60,561 nucleotides of DNA, taken from assembly GCF_000787815.1 (NCBI RefSeq), contig NZ_BBPO01000012.1:7668-68228 (forward strand). Direction: 5' to 3'. The notes under the pieces are model-generated. The model saw only the letters and a list, made by a program, of their open reading frames with translations. It had not been told where the DNA came from and did not search any database. The position numbers and the translations under genes were made by a program. Of the stretch, positions 17,345-25,751 are shown in pieces; the stretch's first letter is position 1, and every line of letters begins with the position of its first letter. The DNA comes from Streptacidiphilus neutrinimicus (lineage in GTDB: Bacteria > Actinomycetota > Actinomycetes > Streptomycetales > Streptomycetaceae).

Positions 17345-17640
17345 CTGGGCCTCGGCGAGATGCTCGCGCTGGACGCCCACAGCGGCAGCCGGCTCTGGAC
17401 GTCCCAGGTCCGCCTGAGCCTCCACCCCAGCCCGCTGGTGGTCGTCCGGGACGCCGTCTTCTGCACGGCCGCGAGGGCCTCGGGCGGCGACGCCATCGCC
17501 GCCTTCGACCGCACCGACGGCCACCTGCTGTGGACCTTCACCGACGGCGGCAGCCAGGACGCCAGTTGGTGGTGCGCGACGGGGGGCACCCTGCTCTACG
17601 CGCGCACGACAACCACGTCTACGCACTGCCGGCGCGCTGA
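17345..17640 (+). pseudogene. Frameshifted 3' remnant of a PQQ-repeat beta-propeller protein
   Basis: Reads EMLALDAHSGSRLWTSQV, then HPSPLVVVRDAVFCTA, AAFDRTDGHLLWTFTDGG and GGTLLYA. These are alternating blades of a PQQ-binding-like propeller, as found at the C-terminus of Streptomyces Ser/Thr kinases. At about 17603 the frame must shift to recover the expected ending HDNHVYALPAR and stop (TGA 17638). There is no start, kinase or N-terminal propeller upstream; the crotonase gene ends only ~80 bp before. A decayed fragment left by deletion is the simplest reading. Confidence 0.7.
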
Positions 17641-17682
17641 CCCGCGCCACGCGGCGTCCCGCGGTGTCCGCGGCGAAGGCCC

Positions 17683-18306
17683 TTACGGCAGCTTGAGCGC
17701 GACGAGCTGCTGCTCGAACGGCACGACCTCCGCGAAGGCGTCGGGCCGTCGGGTCCGCGCGGGCTGCCGGAGCAGGACGGCCGCCAGCTCGTCGGCCGCA
17801 CGGTCGATGTGCCGGCGCAGGCCGTTCCGCTCCGCCGAGGCCCAGTCCTCCGAGGCCGCGTAGACAGCCGTGGGGACGACGGCCGCACGCAGGTAGGCGA
17901 AGAGCGGGCGCAGGGCGTGGTCCAGCGCGAGGGAGTGGCGGGCGGTGCCGCCGGTCGCGCCGAGGAGGGCGGGCTTGCCGGTGAGCGCGCCCTGCTCCAG
18001 CACGTCGAAGAAGGACTTGAACAGGCCGCTGTAGGAGGCGGAGAAGATCGGCGAGACCGCCACGAGCGCGTCGGCGCCGGTCACGGTGTCGATCGCCTGC
18101 CGCAGCGCCTCGCCGGGGAAGCCGGTCACGAGGTTGTCCGCGATGGGGTGGGCGAGCTCGCGCAGCTCGACGTGCTCGATCCGGACCTCGCGCCCCGCCT
18201 CGACCAGCCGGTCCCGGACCGCCTCGCCGAGGCGGTCCGCCAGCAGCCTGGTCGACGACGGCTGGCTCAGACCTGCCGAGACCACGGCCAAGGTGATGGC
18301 TTCCAC
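17683..18306 (-). CDS. NAD(P)H-dependent FMN reductase, CE1759 family
   Basis: Supplies reduced flavin to the partner monooxygenase encoded just upstream. The 207-residue flavodoxin-like product begins ITLAVVSAGLSQPSSTRLLADRL (phosphate-binding loop) and has VAVSPIFSASYSGLFKSFFDVL (isoalloxazine contacts), then KPALLGATGGTARHSLALDHALRPLF. This wording matches the reductase of the LLM-duo system (TIGR04037). It lies 34 bp downstream of the LLM gene, so the two should be one operon. Confidence 0.9.
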   Translation of the reverse strand: MEAITLAVVSAGLSQPSSTRLLADRLGEAVRDRLVEAGREVRIEHVELRELAHPIADNLVTGFPGEALRQAIDTVTGADALVAVSPIFSASYSGLFKSFFDVLEQGALTGKPALLGATGGTARHSLALDHALRPLFAYLRAAVVPTAVYAASEDWASAERNGLRRHIDRAADELAAVLLRQPARTRRPDAFAEVVPFEQQLVALKLP

Positions 18307-18340
18307 GACGTTCTCTCCTTCTTTGTCGCTTGACGGTGTT

Positions 18341-19444
18341 TCAGGCCTGGACGGACCCCGCCTCGGCGGTCGCCCGGGAGGCGGCGAGCAGCGAGGCGTG
18401 GTCGGGCGCGTCCGGCACGTCGGCGGGGCGGTCCTTGGCGAACTCGCGGCGCAGCACCGGCACGACCTCCTCGCCGAGCAGGTCGATCTGCTCCAGCACC
18501 GTCTTCAGCGGCAGACCGGCGTGGTCGACCAGGAACAGCTGGCGCTGGTAGTCGCCCGCGTAGTCGCGGAAGCTCAGCGTCTTCTCGATGACCTGCTCGG
18601 GCGTGCCGACGGTGAGCGGGGTCTGCGCGGTGAACTCCTCCAGCGACGGGCCGTGCCCGTAGACCGGCGCGTTGTCGAAGTAGGGCCGGAACTCGCGCAC
18701 CGCGTCCTGGGAGTTGCGGCGCATGAACACCTGGCCGCCGAGGCCGACGATCGCCTGCTCCGGCGTGCCGTGGCCGTAGTGCGCGTAGCGGGTGCGGTAG
18801 AGCTCGATCATCCGCTCGGTGTGGTCCTTGGGCCAGAAGATGTTGTTGTGGAAGAAGCCGTCGCCGTAGTACGCGGCCTGCTCGGCGATCTCCGGCGAGC
18901 GGATCGAGCCGTGCCACACGAAGGGCGGCACGTCGTCGAGCGGGCGCGGCGTCGAGGTGAAGGACTGCAGCGGCGTGCGGAACCGGCCCTCCCAGTCGAC
19001 CACGTCCTCGCGCCAGAGGCGGCGCAGCAGTGCGTAGTTCTCGACGGCGAGCGAGATGCCGTCGCGGATGTCCTTGCCGAACCACGGATAGACCGGCCCG
19101 GTGTTGCCGCGGCCCAGCATCACGTCCACGCGCCCGTCGGCGAGGTGCTGCAGCATGGCGAAGTCCTCGGCGATCTTCACCGGGTCGTTCGTGGTGATCA
19201 GGGTGGTCGAGGTGGAGAGGATGATCCGCTCGGTCCTCGCCGCGATCCAGCCGAGCATGGTCGTCGGGGAGGACGGCACGAAGGGCGGGTTGTGGTGCTC
19301 GCCGGTGGCGAAGACGTCGAGACCGACCTCCTCGGCCTTCTCGGCGATGGCCACCATGGCCTTGATCCGCTCGCGCTCGCTCGGGGTGTGACCGGTGGTG
19401 GGGTCGGGGGTGACGTCACCGACCGTGAAGATCCCGAACTGCAT
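18341..19444 (-). CDS. LLM-class flavin-dependent oxidoreductase, CE1758 family
   Basis: Bacterial-luciferase-like monooxygenase that uses free reduced flavin. 367 residues: MQFGIFTVGDVTPDPTTG at the N-terminus, VFATGEHHNPPFVPSSPTTML, LGRGNTGPVYPWFGKD, and FVWHGSIRSPEIAEQAAYYGDGFF. All fit TIGR04036, the partner of the CE1759 reductase. The start ATG 19444 follows GAGAGGTGAG. The substrate is unknown. The divergent MerR gene and the TTGAA-N2-TTCAA element between them suggest local control. Confidence 0.9.
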   Translation of the reverse strand: MQFGIFTVGDVTPDPTTGHTPSERERIKAMVAIAEKAEEVGLDVFATGEHHNPPFVPSSPTTMLGWIAARTERIILSTSTTLITTNDPVKIAEDFAMLQHLADGRVDVMLGRGNTGPVYPWFGKDIRDGISLAVENYALLRRLWREDVVDWEGRFRTPLQSFTSTPRPLDDVPPFVWHGSIRSPEIAEQAAYYGDGFFHNNIFWPKDHTERMIELYRTRYAHYGHGTPEQAIVGLGGQVFMRRNSQDAVREFRPYFDNAPVYGHGPSLEEFTAQTPLTVGTPEQVIEKTLSFRDYAGDYQRQLFLVDHAGLPLKTVLEQIDLLGEEVVPVLRREFAKDRPADVPDAPDHASLLAASRATAEAGSVQA

Positions 19445-19489
19445 GGTGCTCACCTCTCTGGCTCGGCTGGGTGCCTCGAAGCCTTGTTG

Positions 19490-19501
19490 TTGAAAATTCA
19501 A
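19490..19501. promoter_or_regulatory. Candidate operator TTGAA-AA-TTCAA
   Basis: AT-rich inverted repeat that stands out in this GC-rich region. It lies 46 bp before the LLM start and 98 bp before the MerR start, where a divergent operator would be expected. A second short repeat, ACAG-N5-CTGT, lies at about 19549-19561 nearer the MerR gene. Confidence 0.45.
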
Positions 19502-19599
19502 TCATGCTCCACAACATCTCGCCACCCGCCGCCATTCCCGAGGATGTGACAGCGATACTGTTGAGCCCACTGAGCGGGCGGGGCGGCGGGAGGCAGGGT

Positions 19600-20361
19600 G
19601 TGGCGGACGAGGCGTGGTTGACGGTTGAGGAGTTGGCGGCGCGAGCCGGGATCACGGTCCGCACACTGCGCTTCTACGCCGCGAAGGGCCTGCTCCCGCC
19701 GCCCGAGCTCGGTCCGCGCCGGGTGGGCCGCTACGGCCCGGAGCACCTCGGCCGACTGGAGCTGATCGAGGAGCTGCAACGGCAGGGACTGACCCTGGCC
19801 GCGATCGAGCGCTACCTCGCCCAGCTGCCCGACGACGTCGGCTCCCTGGACCTCGCCGTGCACCGCGCTCTCGTCGCCTCCTGGCAGCCGGAGACCGCCC
19901 AGCGGATCAGCCGCGAGGAGCTGGAGCGCCGGGCCGGCCGACCGCTCACCGACGAGGATCTCCACCGTCTCGCCGCGATGGGGGCGATCCTCCCCGAGCC
20001 TTCGGCCGAGGGCGGCCACAGCCCCGAGCCGCCGCAGGGATGCGCGACGAAGGACGACTCCTTCCCCGTCGACCCGGGGCTGCTCCCCCTCGGCGTGCGG
20101 ATCCTGGACGTGCCGATCCCGCTGGAGACGCTGGTCGCCGCCCGCGCCGTGGTCCGCCTCCACAGCCGCGCCACCGCGCACGACCTGCACCGCCTCTTCC
20201 GCGACACGGTCTGGCGCCCGTTCCGCGCCTCCGACCCGGACGCCGAGGGGCTGGAACGGATGAAGGAGCTGACCGCCCACATCGAGCCGCTGGCGGTCCA
20301 AGCCCTGGTCACCGCCTTCCAGCGCTCGCTCGCCGAGGAGCTGTCCGCCCCGGCGGAGTGA
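19600..20361 (+). CDS. MerR-family transcriptional regulator
   Basis: 253 residues. The N-terminal winged helix-turn-helix is LTVEELAARAGITVRTLRFYAAKGLLPPPEL...GRYGPEHLGRLELIEELQRQG (about residues 9-70), followed by a dimerisation helix and a long C-terminal region without recognised ligand motifs. No Cys cluster for metals was seen. The start GTG 19600 has GGGAGG seven bases upstream; the frame is open further upstream but passes through the promoter region. It is divergent from the LLM/FMN-reductase pair and is probably its regulator. Confidence 0.88.
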   Translation: MADEAWLTVEELAARAGITVRTLRFYAAKGLLPPPELGPRRVGRYGPEHLGRLELIEELQRQGLTLAAIERYLAQLPDDVGSLDLAVHRALVASWQPETAQRISREELERRAGRPLTDEDLHRLAAMGAILPEPSAEGGHSPEPPQGCATKDDSFPVDPGLLPLGVRILDVPIPLETLVAARAVVRLHSRATAHDLHRLFRDTVWRPFRASDPDAEGLERMKELTAHIEPLAVQALVTAFQRSLAEELSAPAE

Positions 20362-20402
20362 GCGACCGCGAGCAGGACGCGGCGGTTGTCAGTGGCGGCG
20401 GC

Positions 20403-20408
20403 TAGCGT
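20403..20408 (+). promoter_or_regulatory. -10-like element for a leaderless macro-domain gene
   Basis: TAGCGT seven bases before the preferred GTG start, with no ribosome-binding site between them. The spacing suits a leaderless transcript; no clear -35 was seen. Confidence 0.35.
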
Positions 20409-20415
20409 CGGGACC

Positions 20416-20943
20416 GTGAACGCGGGGGGTGGCAGCGCGCGGGATGGCCGCGCGGGGGATGACGGGATCCGCTATCTGCGCGGCGACGCGACGGCGCCGC
20501 AGGGCGGGGGACCCAAGGTGATCGCGCACGTCTGCAACGACCTGGGCGGCTGGGGCAAGGGCTTCGTGGTGGCCCTCTCCCGGCGCTGGCCCGAGCCGGA
20601 GGCGGCGTACCGGAAGTGGCACCGGGAGCGGGCACGGAACGACTTCGGGCTGGGCGCCGTCCAGCTCGTGCCGGTCGGTCGGGCCGAGTCGCGGCTCTGG
20701 GTCGCCAACATGATCGGCCAGCGCGGCATCCGCACCGGCAGCAAGGGCGTGCCCGTGCGCTACGAGGCCGTCGAGCGGGCGCTCGTGGCGCTCGCGCCCC
20801 AGGCGCGGGAGCTGGGCGCGTCCGTCCACATGCCGCGGATCGGCTGCGGGCTGGCCGGCGGGCGGTGGGAGCGGATCGAGCCGCTGGTCCGGCACGCCCT
20901 GGTGGCCAGGGGTGTGGCGGTCACGGTCTACGACCACGACTGA
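20416..20943 (+). CDS. Macro-domain (ADP-ribose-binding) protein
   Basis: 175 residues, essentially one macro domain. It has YLRGDATAP (first strand and Asp), IAHVCNDLGGWGKGFVVALSRRWPEPEAAYRKW (the adenine and ribose loop; the GGWGKG form is typical of Poa1p/ALC1-like macro domains), and VHMPRIGCGLAGGRWERIEPL (distal ribose loop). Such domains bind or hydrolyse ADP-ribose esters. Start GTG 20416 next to a -10 element. An ADP-ribosylglycohydrolase gene lies 1.1 kb downstream on the other strand, so an ADP-ribose-related role is plausible. Confidence 0.88.
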   Translation: MNAGGGSARDGRAGDDGIRYLRGDATAPQGGGPKVIAHVCNDLGGWGKGFVVALSRRWPEPEAAYRKWHRERARNDFGLGAVQLVPVGRAESRLWVANMIGQRGIRTGSKGVPVRYEAVERALVALAPQARELGASVHMPRIGCGLAGGRWERIEPLVRHALVARGVAVTVYDHD

Positions 20944-20971
20944 GTCGGGCTTCCCGGGGCGACGCGCCGGG

Positions 20972-21880
20972 CTACGAGGCCCCCGTGTCGTGCCAGTGGA
21001 CGAGGGCGCGGACGACCGCGCTCAGGCGGCCGTTCATCCAGGCGGTGGCCAGTGTGCCCGCGACGAAGCGTTCGGCGCGGAGGACGGAGGTCGCGGTGCG
21101 GACGGCGTCGGCCGGGGTGAGGGTGCCGTCCGTGGCGAGGAGCGGGTAGCTGAAGGCGTTCCAGTCGTAGGCCGGCCGCACCGCGCCGACCGCGTCGAGC
21201 GAGGTGGCCACCGCGCCCACCCGTGGCCCGTACACCCAGTGCCGGCCGTCCCAGCGCGCGTCGGCGTCCTGCACCGCCCAGCCGGAGGCGAACTCGCTGA
21301 GGCGGCCCCACGCGTCCGAGGCGACATCGAGGCCGGCCAGCAGCTCCGCGTCGGTCGGATCGCCCTCGTCGCCGTCGCCCACCGGCAGCGGCGCCTGCAC
21401 GTCGGGGTGGAGCAGGCGGCGCATGCGCTCGTACTTCGCCGTCAGGCGGGAGCGCTTCGCCGCGTCCGGGAGCAGGGCGAGCCGCCGCGCGGCGGAGTTG
21501 CTCGCCAGGTCGGCGTCCTTGACGGTGACGGCGCCCGGGGTGGACAGGATGCGCGCGGTGTAGTCCGGGAGGGCCTCTCCCTCGCGTCGGGTGAGCGCGA
21601 GCACGATGTCCTTCGTGCGCTGCGGGAGCGCGGCCGCGGCCAGCCACTCGGCCGTCAGCACGCCGTCCTCGACGGCGTCGTGCAGCCACGCAGCCGCGAT
21701 CTGCGCCTCGTCGCCGCCGTGCCGGGCCGTGCCGGCGGCGACCTCCGCCAGGTGCCCGACGTAGGGGCGGCCGGCCTTGTCGACCTGATCGGCGTGGGCG
21801 GTGCGGGCGATCGCCTCGACCTCGGCGAGGGACAGCGGCGGCGGTGCGGAGTCCTCGACCTCCGGCGTGCGCTGCGGCAT
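20972..21880 (-). CDS. HD-domain phosphohydrolase-like protein fused to a DUF6508-like domain
   Basis: 302 residues. The N-terminal half (about 18-150) resembles the hydrolase part of RelA/SpoT-like HD proteins: IARTAHADQVDKAGRPYVGHL, then AAAWLHDAVEDGVLTAEWL (the HD pair), and VTVKDADLASN. The C-terminal part (about 215-302) has VAGTLATAWMNGRLSAVVRALVHW, similar to DUF6508. The HD part could hydrolyse a nucleotide such as (p)ppGpp or related alarmones, but no synthetase domain is present and the substrate is unproven. The start ATG 21880 was chosen from composition. It is convergent with the macro-domain gene. Confidence 0.75.
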   Translation of the reverse strand: MPQRTPEVEDSAPPPLSLAEVEAIARTAHADQVDKAGRPYVGHLAEVAAGTARHGGDEAQIAAAWLHDAVEDGVLTAEWLAAAALPQRTKDIVLALTRREGEALPDYTARILSTPGAVTVKDADLASNSAARRLALLPDAAKRSRLTAKYERMRRLLHPDVQAPLPVGDGDEGDPTDAELLAGLDVASDAWGRLSEFASGWAVQDADARWDGRHWVYGPRVGAVATSLDAVGAVRPAYDWNAFSYPLLATDGTLTPADAVRTATSVLRAERFVAGTLATAWMNGRLSAVVRALVHWHDTGAS

Positions 21881-22076
21881 CTGGTCCGGCCCCTTCCCGG
21901 TTCGGTGATCCCTACCCGTCCAGTGTGGCCCGGGGCGCGGCGGGAACGACCGGAGACACGGGCTGGAGACGAGGTGGGGGTGGCCCGTCCGCTCGCCCGC
22001 CGGCTCCCCCCGGTCAGGGTTCGGTGCCGGCGTTCGCCTGGTCGGCGGCGGAGCCGACGGCTCGCGATCAGCCGGC

Positions 22077-23201
22077 TCAGCGCCGGGCCAGCAGTTCGTC
22101 CGCGACCCGCAGCAACGTCTCCCGGCCCTCGATCTCCGCCGCCCAGGCCGCGGGGAGCGCCCGCTTGCCATAGGCGGCGCCGAGCAGGTTGCCGCAGACG
22201 GCACCGGTCGAGTCGCTGTCGCCCGAGTGCGTGACGGCCAGGGTCAGCGCCCGCCCCGGGCCGACCTCGGCCGCGGCCAGCAGGGCGAACACGGCGATCG
22301 CCAGGCACTCCTCCGCGATCCAGCCGAGGCCGACGCGCTCGACCGTGTCGAAGCCCGGCTCCTCCTCGGCGGCCAGCCGGACGGCTCGTTCCAGCGCGGC
22401 CACGGTCTCCCCCGCTCCGGGAAAGGCCGCTGTCTGCCTGATCGTCGCCTCGACCGCCGCACCCGGTTCGACGCCCGCGACCAGCCGCTCCACGAGCGCG
22501 GCGAACGCGCCCGCGGCGAGGTAGCCCGTGGGGTGGCCGTGCGTCAGCTGAGCGCAGTCCGAGGCGAGTCGGAACGCCCGATCGACGCCCAGGCCGAGGA
22601 GGCCGAAGGGTGCGGAGCGCATCACGGTGCCGCAGCCCTTGGAGTCGGGGTTCACCGGGCCGCGTTCGCCCGGCTGGACGGGCACGGACCCGGGCGGCCC
22701 GGCGTGCGCCTCCAGGCCGGACAGGCACGCGTTGCCCGGCGCGCGGGAGGCGTAGAGCCAGCCCTCGGCCAGCAGACCGGTCGCGTCCGGCTTCGGCGCG
22801 GCCTCGCACTGCGTGCGCAGCCAGCGGCGATAGGCGGCGTGGACGGCGGGCAGCACGGCCTCCGGCGTCGGCCGTTCGGCCAGGAGCAGGCCCTCCGCGG
22901 TGAAGAGGGTCATCTGCGTGTCGTCGGTGACCTCGGCGAGCGCGCCCAGGGGTCTCGGCAGGGAGCGCACCCCCTCCGCGCCGTGGCGGTCGAGGATTCG
23001 CTCCAGCCGCTGGAACTCCACCGGCCAGCCCAGCGCATCGCCCAACGCGCCGCCGAGCAGGCAGCCGCGCACCCGCTCGGCTGGGCACGCCGGGTCCACG
23101 TGGTCGAGGTGGTCCATGTGGTCCACGTGCTCCGTCCCGGGGGCGCCCGGTGCGTCATCCGTGCCCGGCGAGCCCGTCGAGCCCGTCGATCCCGTCGTCA
23201 T
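22077..23201 (-). CDS. ADP-ribosylglycohydrolase (DraG/ARH family)
   Basis: Would remove ADP-ribose from proteins, nucleic acids or small molecules. 374 residues. Family metal-site motifs are present: CLLGGALGDALGWPVEF, TDDTQMTLFTAEGLL (Thr-Asp-Asp), GCGTVMRSAPFGLL, QLTHGHPTGYLAAGAFAALV, and the C-terminal HSGDSDSTGAVCGNLLGA that completes the dinuclear Mg site. A short His/Asp-rich leader (EHVDHMDHLDHVDP) precedes the fold. Start ATG 23201. Its 5' end overlaps the 3' end of the ArsR-type gene by 47 bp, so the two are probably cotranscribed. Confidence 0.92.
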   Translation of the reverse strand: MTTGSTGSTGSPGTDDAPGAPGTEHVDHMDHLDHVDPACPAERVRGCLLGGALGDALGWPVEFQRLERILDRHGAEGVRSLPRPLGALAEVTDDTQMTLFTAEGLLLAERPTPEAVLPAVHAAYRRWLRTQCEAAPKPDATGLLAEGWLYASRAPGNACLSGLEAHAGPPGSVPVQPGERGPVNPDSKGCGTVMRSAPFGLLGLGVDRAFRLASDCAQLTHGHPTGYLAAGAFAALVERLVAGVEPGAAVEATIRQTAAFPGAGETVAALERAVRLAAEEEPGFDTVERVGLGWIAEECLAIAVFALLAAAEVGPGRALTLAVTHSGDSDSTGAVCGNLLGAAYGKRALPAAWAAEIEGRETLLRVADELLARR

Positions 23202-24207
23202 GGCGTTCCCCCGTCGTCCCCGCGGCGAGCACCTCGCCCGCCTCGGTGCGACGGTAGACCACGCGCCGTCCGACGCGCTCCCCGACCACGAGTTCCGCCT
23301 CGCGCAGGACGGCGAGGTGACCGCCGACCGTGCCCAGCGAGAGGTCAAGCTCCGCCGCGAGTTCGCTGCTCGTCGCGGGTCGTGTCAGCGCGCGCAGGAT
23401 CGTGGCGCGGCCTGCGCCGAGGAGCCGCGCGAGCGCGCGGTCCCGGCGGCCCCGGTCGCCCGCCGGGGCGGAGGACGGCTCGGCGCCCGGGCCGCGCGCC
23501 GGGTAGACCATCGCGTACGGGCGGCCGGGCGCCTCGCAGAGCCAGGAGCCCCGGGCGCCGGTGTAGGGGACGAACAGCATGCCGTCGGCGCCGACGACGC
23601 GGTCGGGGCCGGGCCGGTCGCTGAACCGGATCGCGTCGGCGCCGATCCAGGCGGTACGGCGGGCCATCTGTTCCAACGCGCCCGACCATCCGTACGCGGC
23701 GAGCAGGCCGGCCCGGTAGGTGACGTCGCGTTCGAGCAGCCTCCGGCGGCGGGGCCACTCGGCGGCGAGGTGGGCGTCCCAGGTCCGGCGGTAGAGCTCG
23801 GCGGTCCGGGCGGCGAAGTCACGACCGGTGAGCCAGGAGGCGACGTCGTGCTCCTCCCAGCTGGCCGCGGCCGAGAGCCGGACGCTCTCGACGACGGCCT
23901 CGTCCGGGACTTCGCGCATCAGCGCCAGCTCGTCCTCGAGACGGGTGCGCATGCCGTCGGTCGGCGGCAGGCTGACCTGATCGGGCAGGTACTTCGTGGA
24001 GCTGACCAGCCGGACCAGGCCCGCGGCGAACCGGTCGGCGGCGAGGGCCGCCCGCAGCGCGGCGTGGTGACGGGCGTGCCAGGGCGCGAGCCACGGATCG
24101 ACGCACGGGCGCGCCAGCGCCATCAGCGCGCCGAGCGTCTCGGCGGCGGGCGAGAGGGCGAACCGCGAGCGGGACAGCGCGAGCGAGTCCAGGCGCAGCA
24201 GCACCAT
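23155..24207 (-). CDS. ArsR-type winged-helix regulator with DUF5937 N-terminal domain
   Basis: 350 residues. The N-terminal two thirds match the actinobacterial DUF5937 proteins (FALSPAAETLGALMAL, HARHHAALRAALAADRFAAGL, YTGARGSWLCEAPGRPYAMVYPARG). The C-terminal ArsR-like HTH follows (about 265-340): GAGRATILRALTRPATSSELAAELDLSLGTVGGHLAVLREAELV and RRVVYRRTEAG. Divergent from the MFS gene with 134 bp between starts, so it probably represses that exporter. Its 3' end overlaps the ADP-ribosylglycohydrolase gene. Confidence 0.88.
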   Translation of the reverse strand: MVLLRLDSLALSRSRFALSPAAETLGALMALARPCVDPWLAPWHARHHAALRAALAADRFAAGLVRLVSSTKYLPDQVSLPPTDGMRTRLEDELALMREVPDEAVVESVRLSAAASWEEHDVASWLTGRDFAARTAELYRRTWDAHLAAEWPRRRRLLERDVTYRAGLLAAYGWSGALEQMARRTAWIGADAIRFSDRPGPDRVVGADGMLFVPYTGARGSWLCEAPGRPYAMVYPARGPGAEPSSAPAGDRGRRDRALARLLGAGRATILRALTRPATSSELAAELDLSLGTVGGHLAVLREAELVVGERVGRRVVYRRTEAGEVLAAGTTGERHDDGIDGLDGLAGHG

Positions 24208-24341
24208 CCCCGTGCTCCCCTCTCCCGTGCGCCCTCGCCCGTGGCCGCGCCGACGCGGACGCGCGGACGTCGCCCGCTCGGCCCGCGCCGAGCTTTCGGG
24301 CGTGGGCGAAAGATTAGTGCCGTCCCGGGGCGCGAGGCAGT

Positions 24342-25709
24342 GTGTGGCCGGTGCCCACTCCACCCTCCACGGCCTCCCCGCTGCGTCGGGCGGCCTTCCG
24401 CTGGTTCTTCGCCGGACAGACCGTCTCCCTCCTCGGCAGCTCGATGGCGCCGGTGGCGCTGGCGTTCGCGGTGCTCGACGCCTCGGGCCGCGCGGGCGAC
24501 CTCGGCATCGTGCTGGCCGCGCGGATGCTGCCGCTGCTCGGCTTCCTGCTGATCGGCGGCGCGGTCGCCGACCGACTGCCGCGCCGGGCCGTGCTCGTCG
24601 TGTCCAACCTCGGCGCGGCGCTGACCCAGGGCGCGGTCGCCGCGATGCTGCTGACCGGCCACTACACGCTGGGCACGATCGCGGGCCTGGAGTTCCTCAA
24701 CGGGCTGCTCTCGGCGTTCACCACGCCGGCGTTGCGCGGTCTGGTGCCGGAGCTCGTCCCGCCCGACCAGATCCAGCGCGCGAACGCGCTGCTCGGGACG
24801 GTCCGCAACGGCAGCAGGGTGCTCGGCCCGAGCGTGTCGGGCGTTCTCGTCGTGGCGACGGGCGGCGGGGCGGCGATCGCGCTGGACGCGCTCAGCTGTC
24901 TTCTCGCCGCCGGATGGCTGGGGCGCCTCCCGTCGAACCAGGCGAGTCCCCCGGCAGCCGGGCCCGCGCGGCGCCATCTCGCCCGCGACCTGCGGGAGGG
25001 CTGGGCGGCGTTCCGCGGCACCGACTGGCTCTGGCCGGTGACCCTGGCCTTCTGCGCGGTGAATCTGGTGCAGACCGGCACGTGGCAGATCCTCGGCCCG
25101 GAGCTCACGGCACGCGCGGGATCGGCCGCGACCTGGGGCCTGCTGCTGAGCGTACGCGGCGCCGGCATGCTGCTGATGAGCAGCGTGCTCTACCGGCTGC
25201 ACGTGCGACGGCTGCTGGCGTTCAGTCAACTGATGAGCGCCCTGCTCGGGTTGCCCCTGCTGGCGCTCGGCACGCGACTGCCCCTGCCGTGGCTGCTCGC
25301 CTGCGCTTTCGTCGCCGGGCTGGGTTCGTCCGTCGCGTCGATCGGTTGGGACACCTCGTTGCAGGAGCACGTCCCCCAGCGGCTGCTGTCACGGGTCGCC
25401 GCATACGACGACCTCTTCTCCTACATCGCCATCCCCGTGGGGCAGTTGTCGGTGGGACCGGCCTCCGCCGCGTTCGGGCCCTACGCCGCGACCGCAGTCT
25501 CAGGCCTGGCCTCCACGGTGTTCGCCCTCCTCCCGCTCACGCTCCGATCGGTCCGCCGACTGCCGCACGCGGGTCCCGAGCGTCGGTCGTCCGAGCCGGC
25601 TCCCCCGCTGCGGACGACCGTCGAGCCCGCCGCGGCCGCGCTCCCGGATGGGGGAGGACATGGAGCGGGACATGGAGCGGACGAACCCGCCGCCCCGGGA
25701 GCGCTCTGA
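24342..25709 (+). CDS. MFS exporter
   Basis: 455-residue major facilitator protein. About twelve hydrophobic segments follow RWFFAGQTVSLLGSSMAPVALAFAVLD, with the loop VADRLPRRAVLVVSNL. An A-type repeat (ANALLGTVRNGSRVLGPSVSGVLV) near residue 145 is frequent in Streptomyces drug-efflux proteins of the MdtH/EntS-like group. The tail is soluble and low-complexity (about 400-455). GTG 24342 was taken as the start; GTG 24351 is possible. It is divergent from the ArsR-type gene, which suggests inducible efflux. Confidence 0.85.
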   Translation: MWPVPTPPSTASPLRRAAFRWFFAGQTVSLLGSSMAPVALAFAVLDASGRAGDLGIVLAARMLPLLGFLLIGGAVADRLPRRAVLVVSNLGAALTQGAVAAMLLTGHYTLGTIAGLEFLNGLLSAFTTPALRGLVPELVPPDQIQRANALLGTVRNGSRVLGPSVSGVLVVATGGGAAIALDALSCLLAAGWLGRLPSNQASPPAAGPARRHLARDLREGWAAFRGTDWLWPVTLAFCAVNLVQTGTWQILGPELTARAGSAATWGLLLSVRGAGMLLMSSVLYRLHVRRLLAFSQLMSALLGLPLLALGTRLPLPWLLACAFVAGLGSSVASIGWDTSLQEHVPQRLLSRVAAYDDLFSYIAIPVGQLSVGPASAAFGPYAATAVSGLASTVFALLPLTLRSVRRLPHAGPERRSSEPAPPLRTTVEPAAAALPDGGGHGAGHGADEPAAPGAL

Positions 25710-25751
25710 CCTCCCCGCGAAGCGGCCTCTCCGGGCCCGGCAGGGCTCCCA

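Noticed and set aside
22077-22204. Upstream extension of the HD-DUF6508 gene into the ADP-ribosylglycohydrolase gene
   Set aside because: The extra ~108 residues are Arg/Pro-rich and overlap the neighbour's 3' end; the protein-like sequence begins at ATG 21880.
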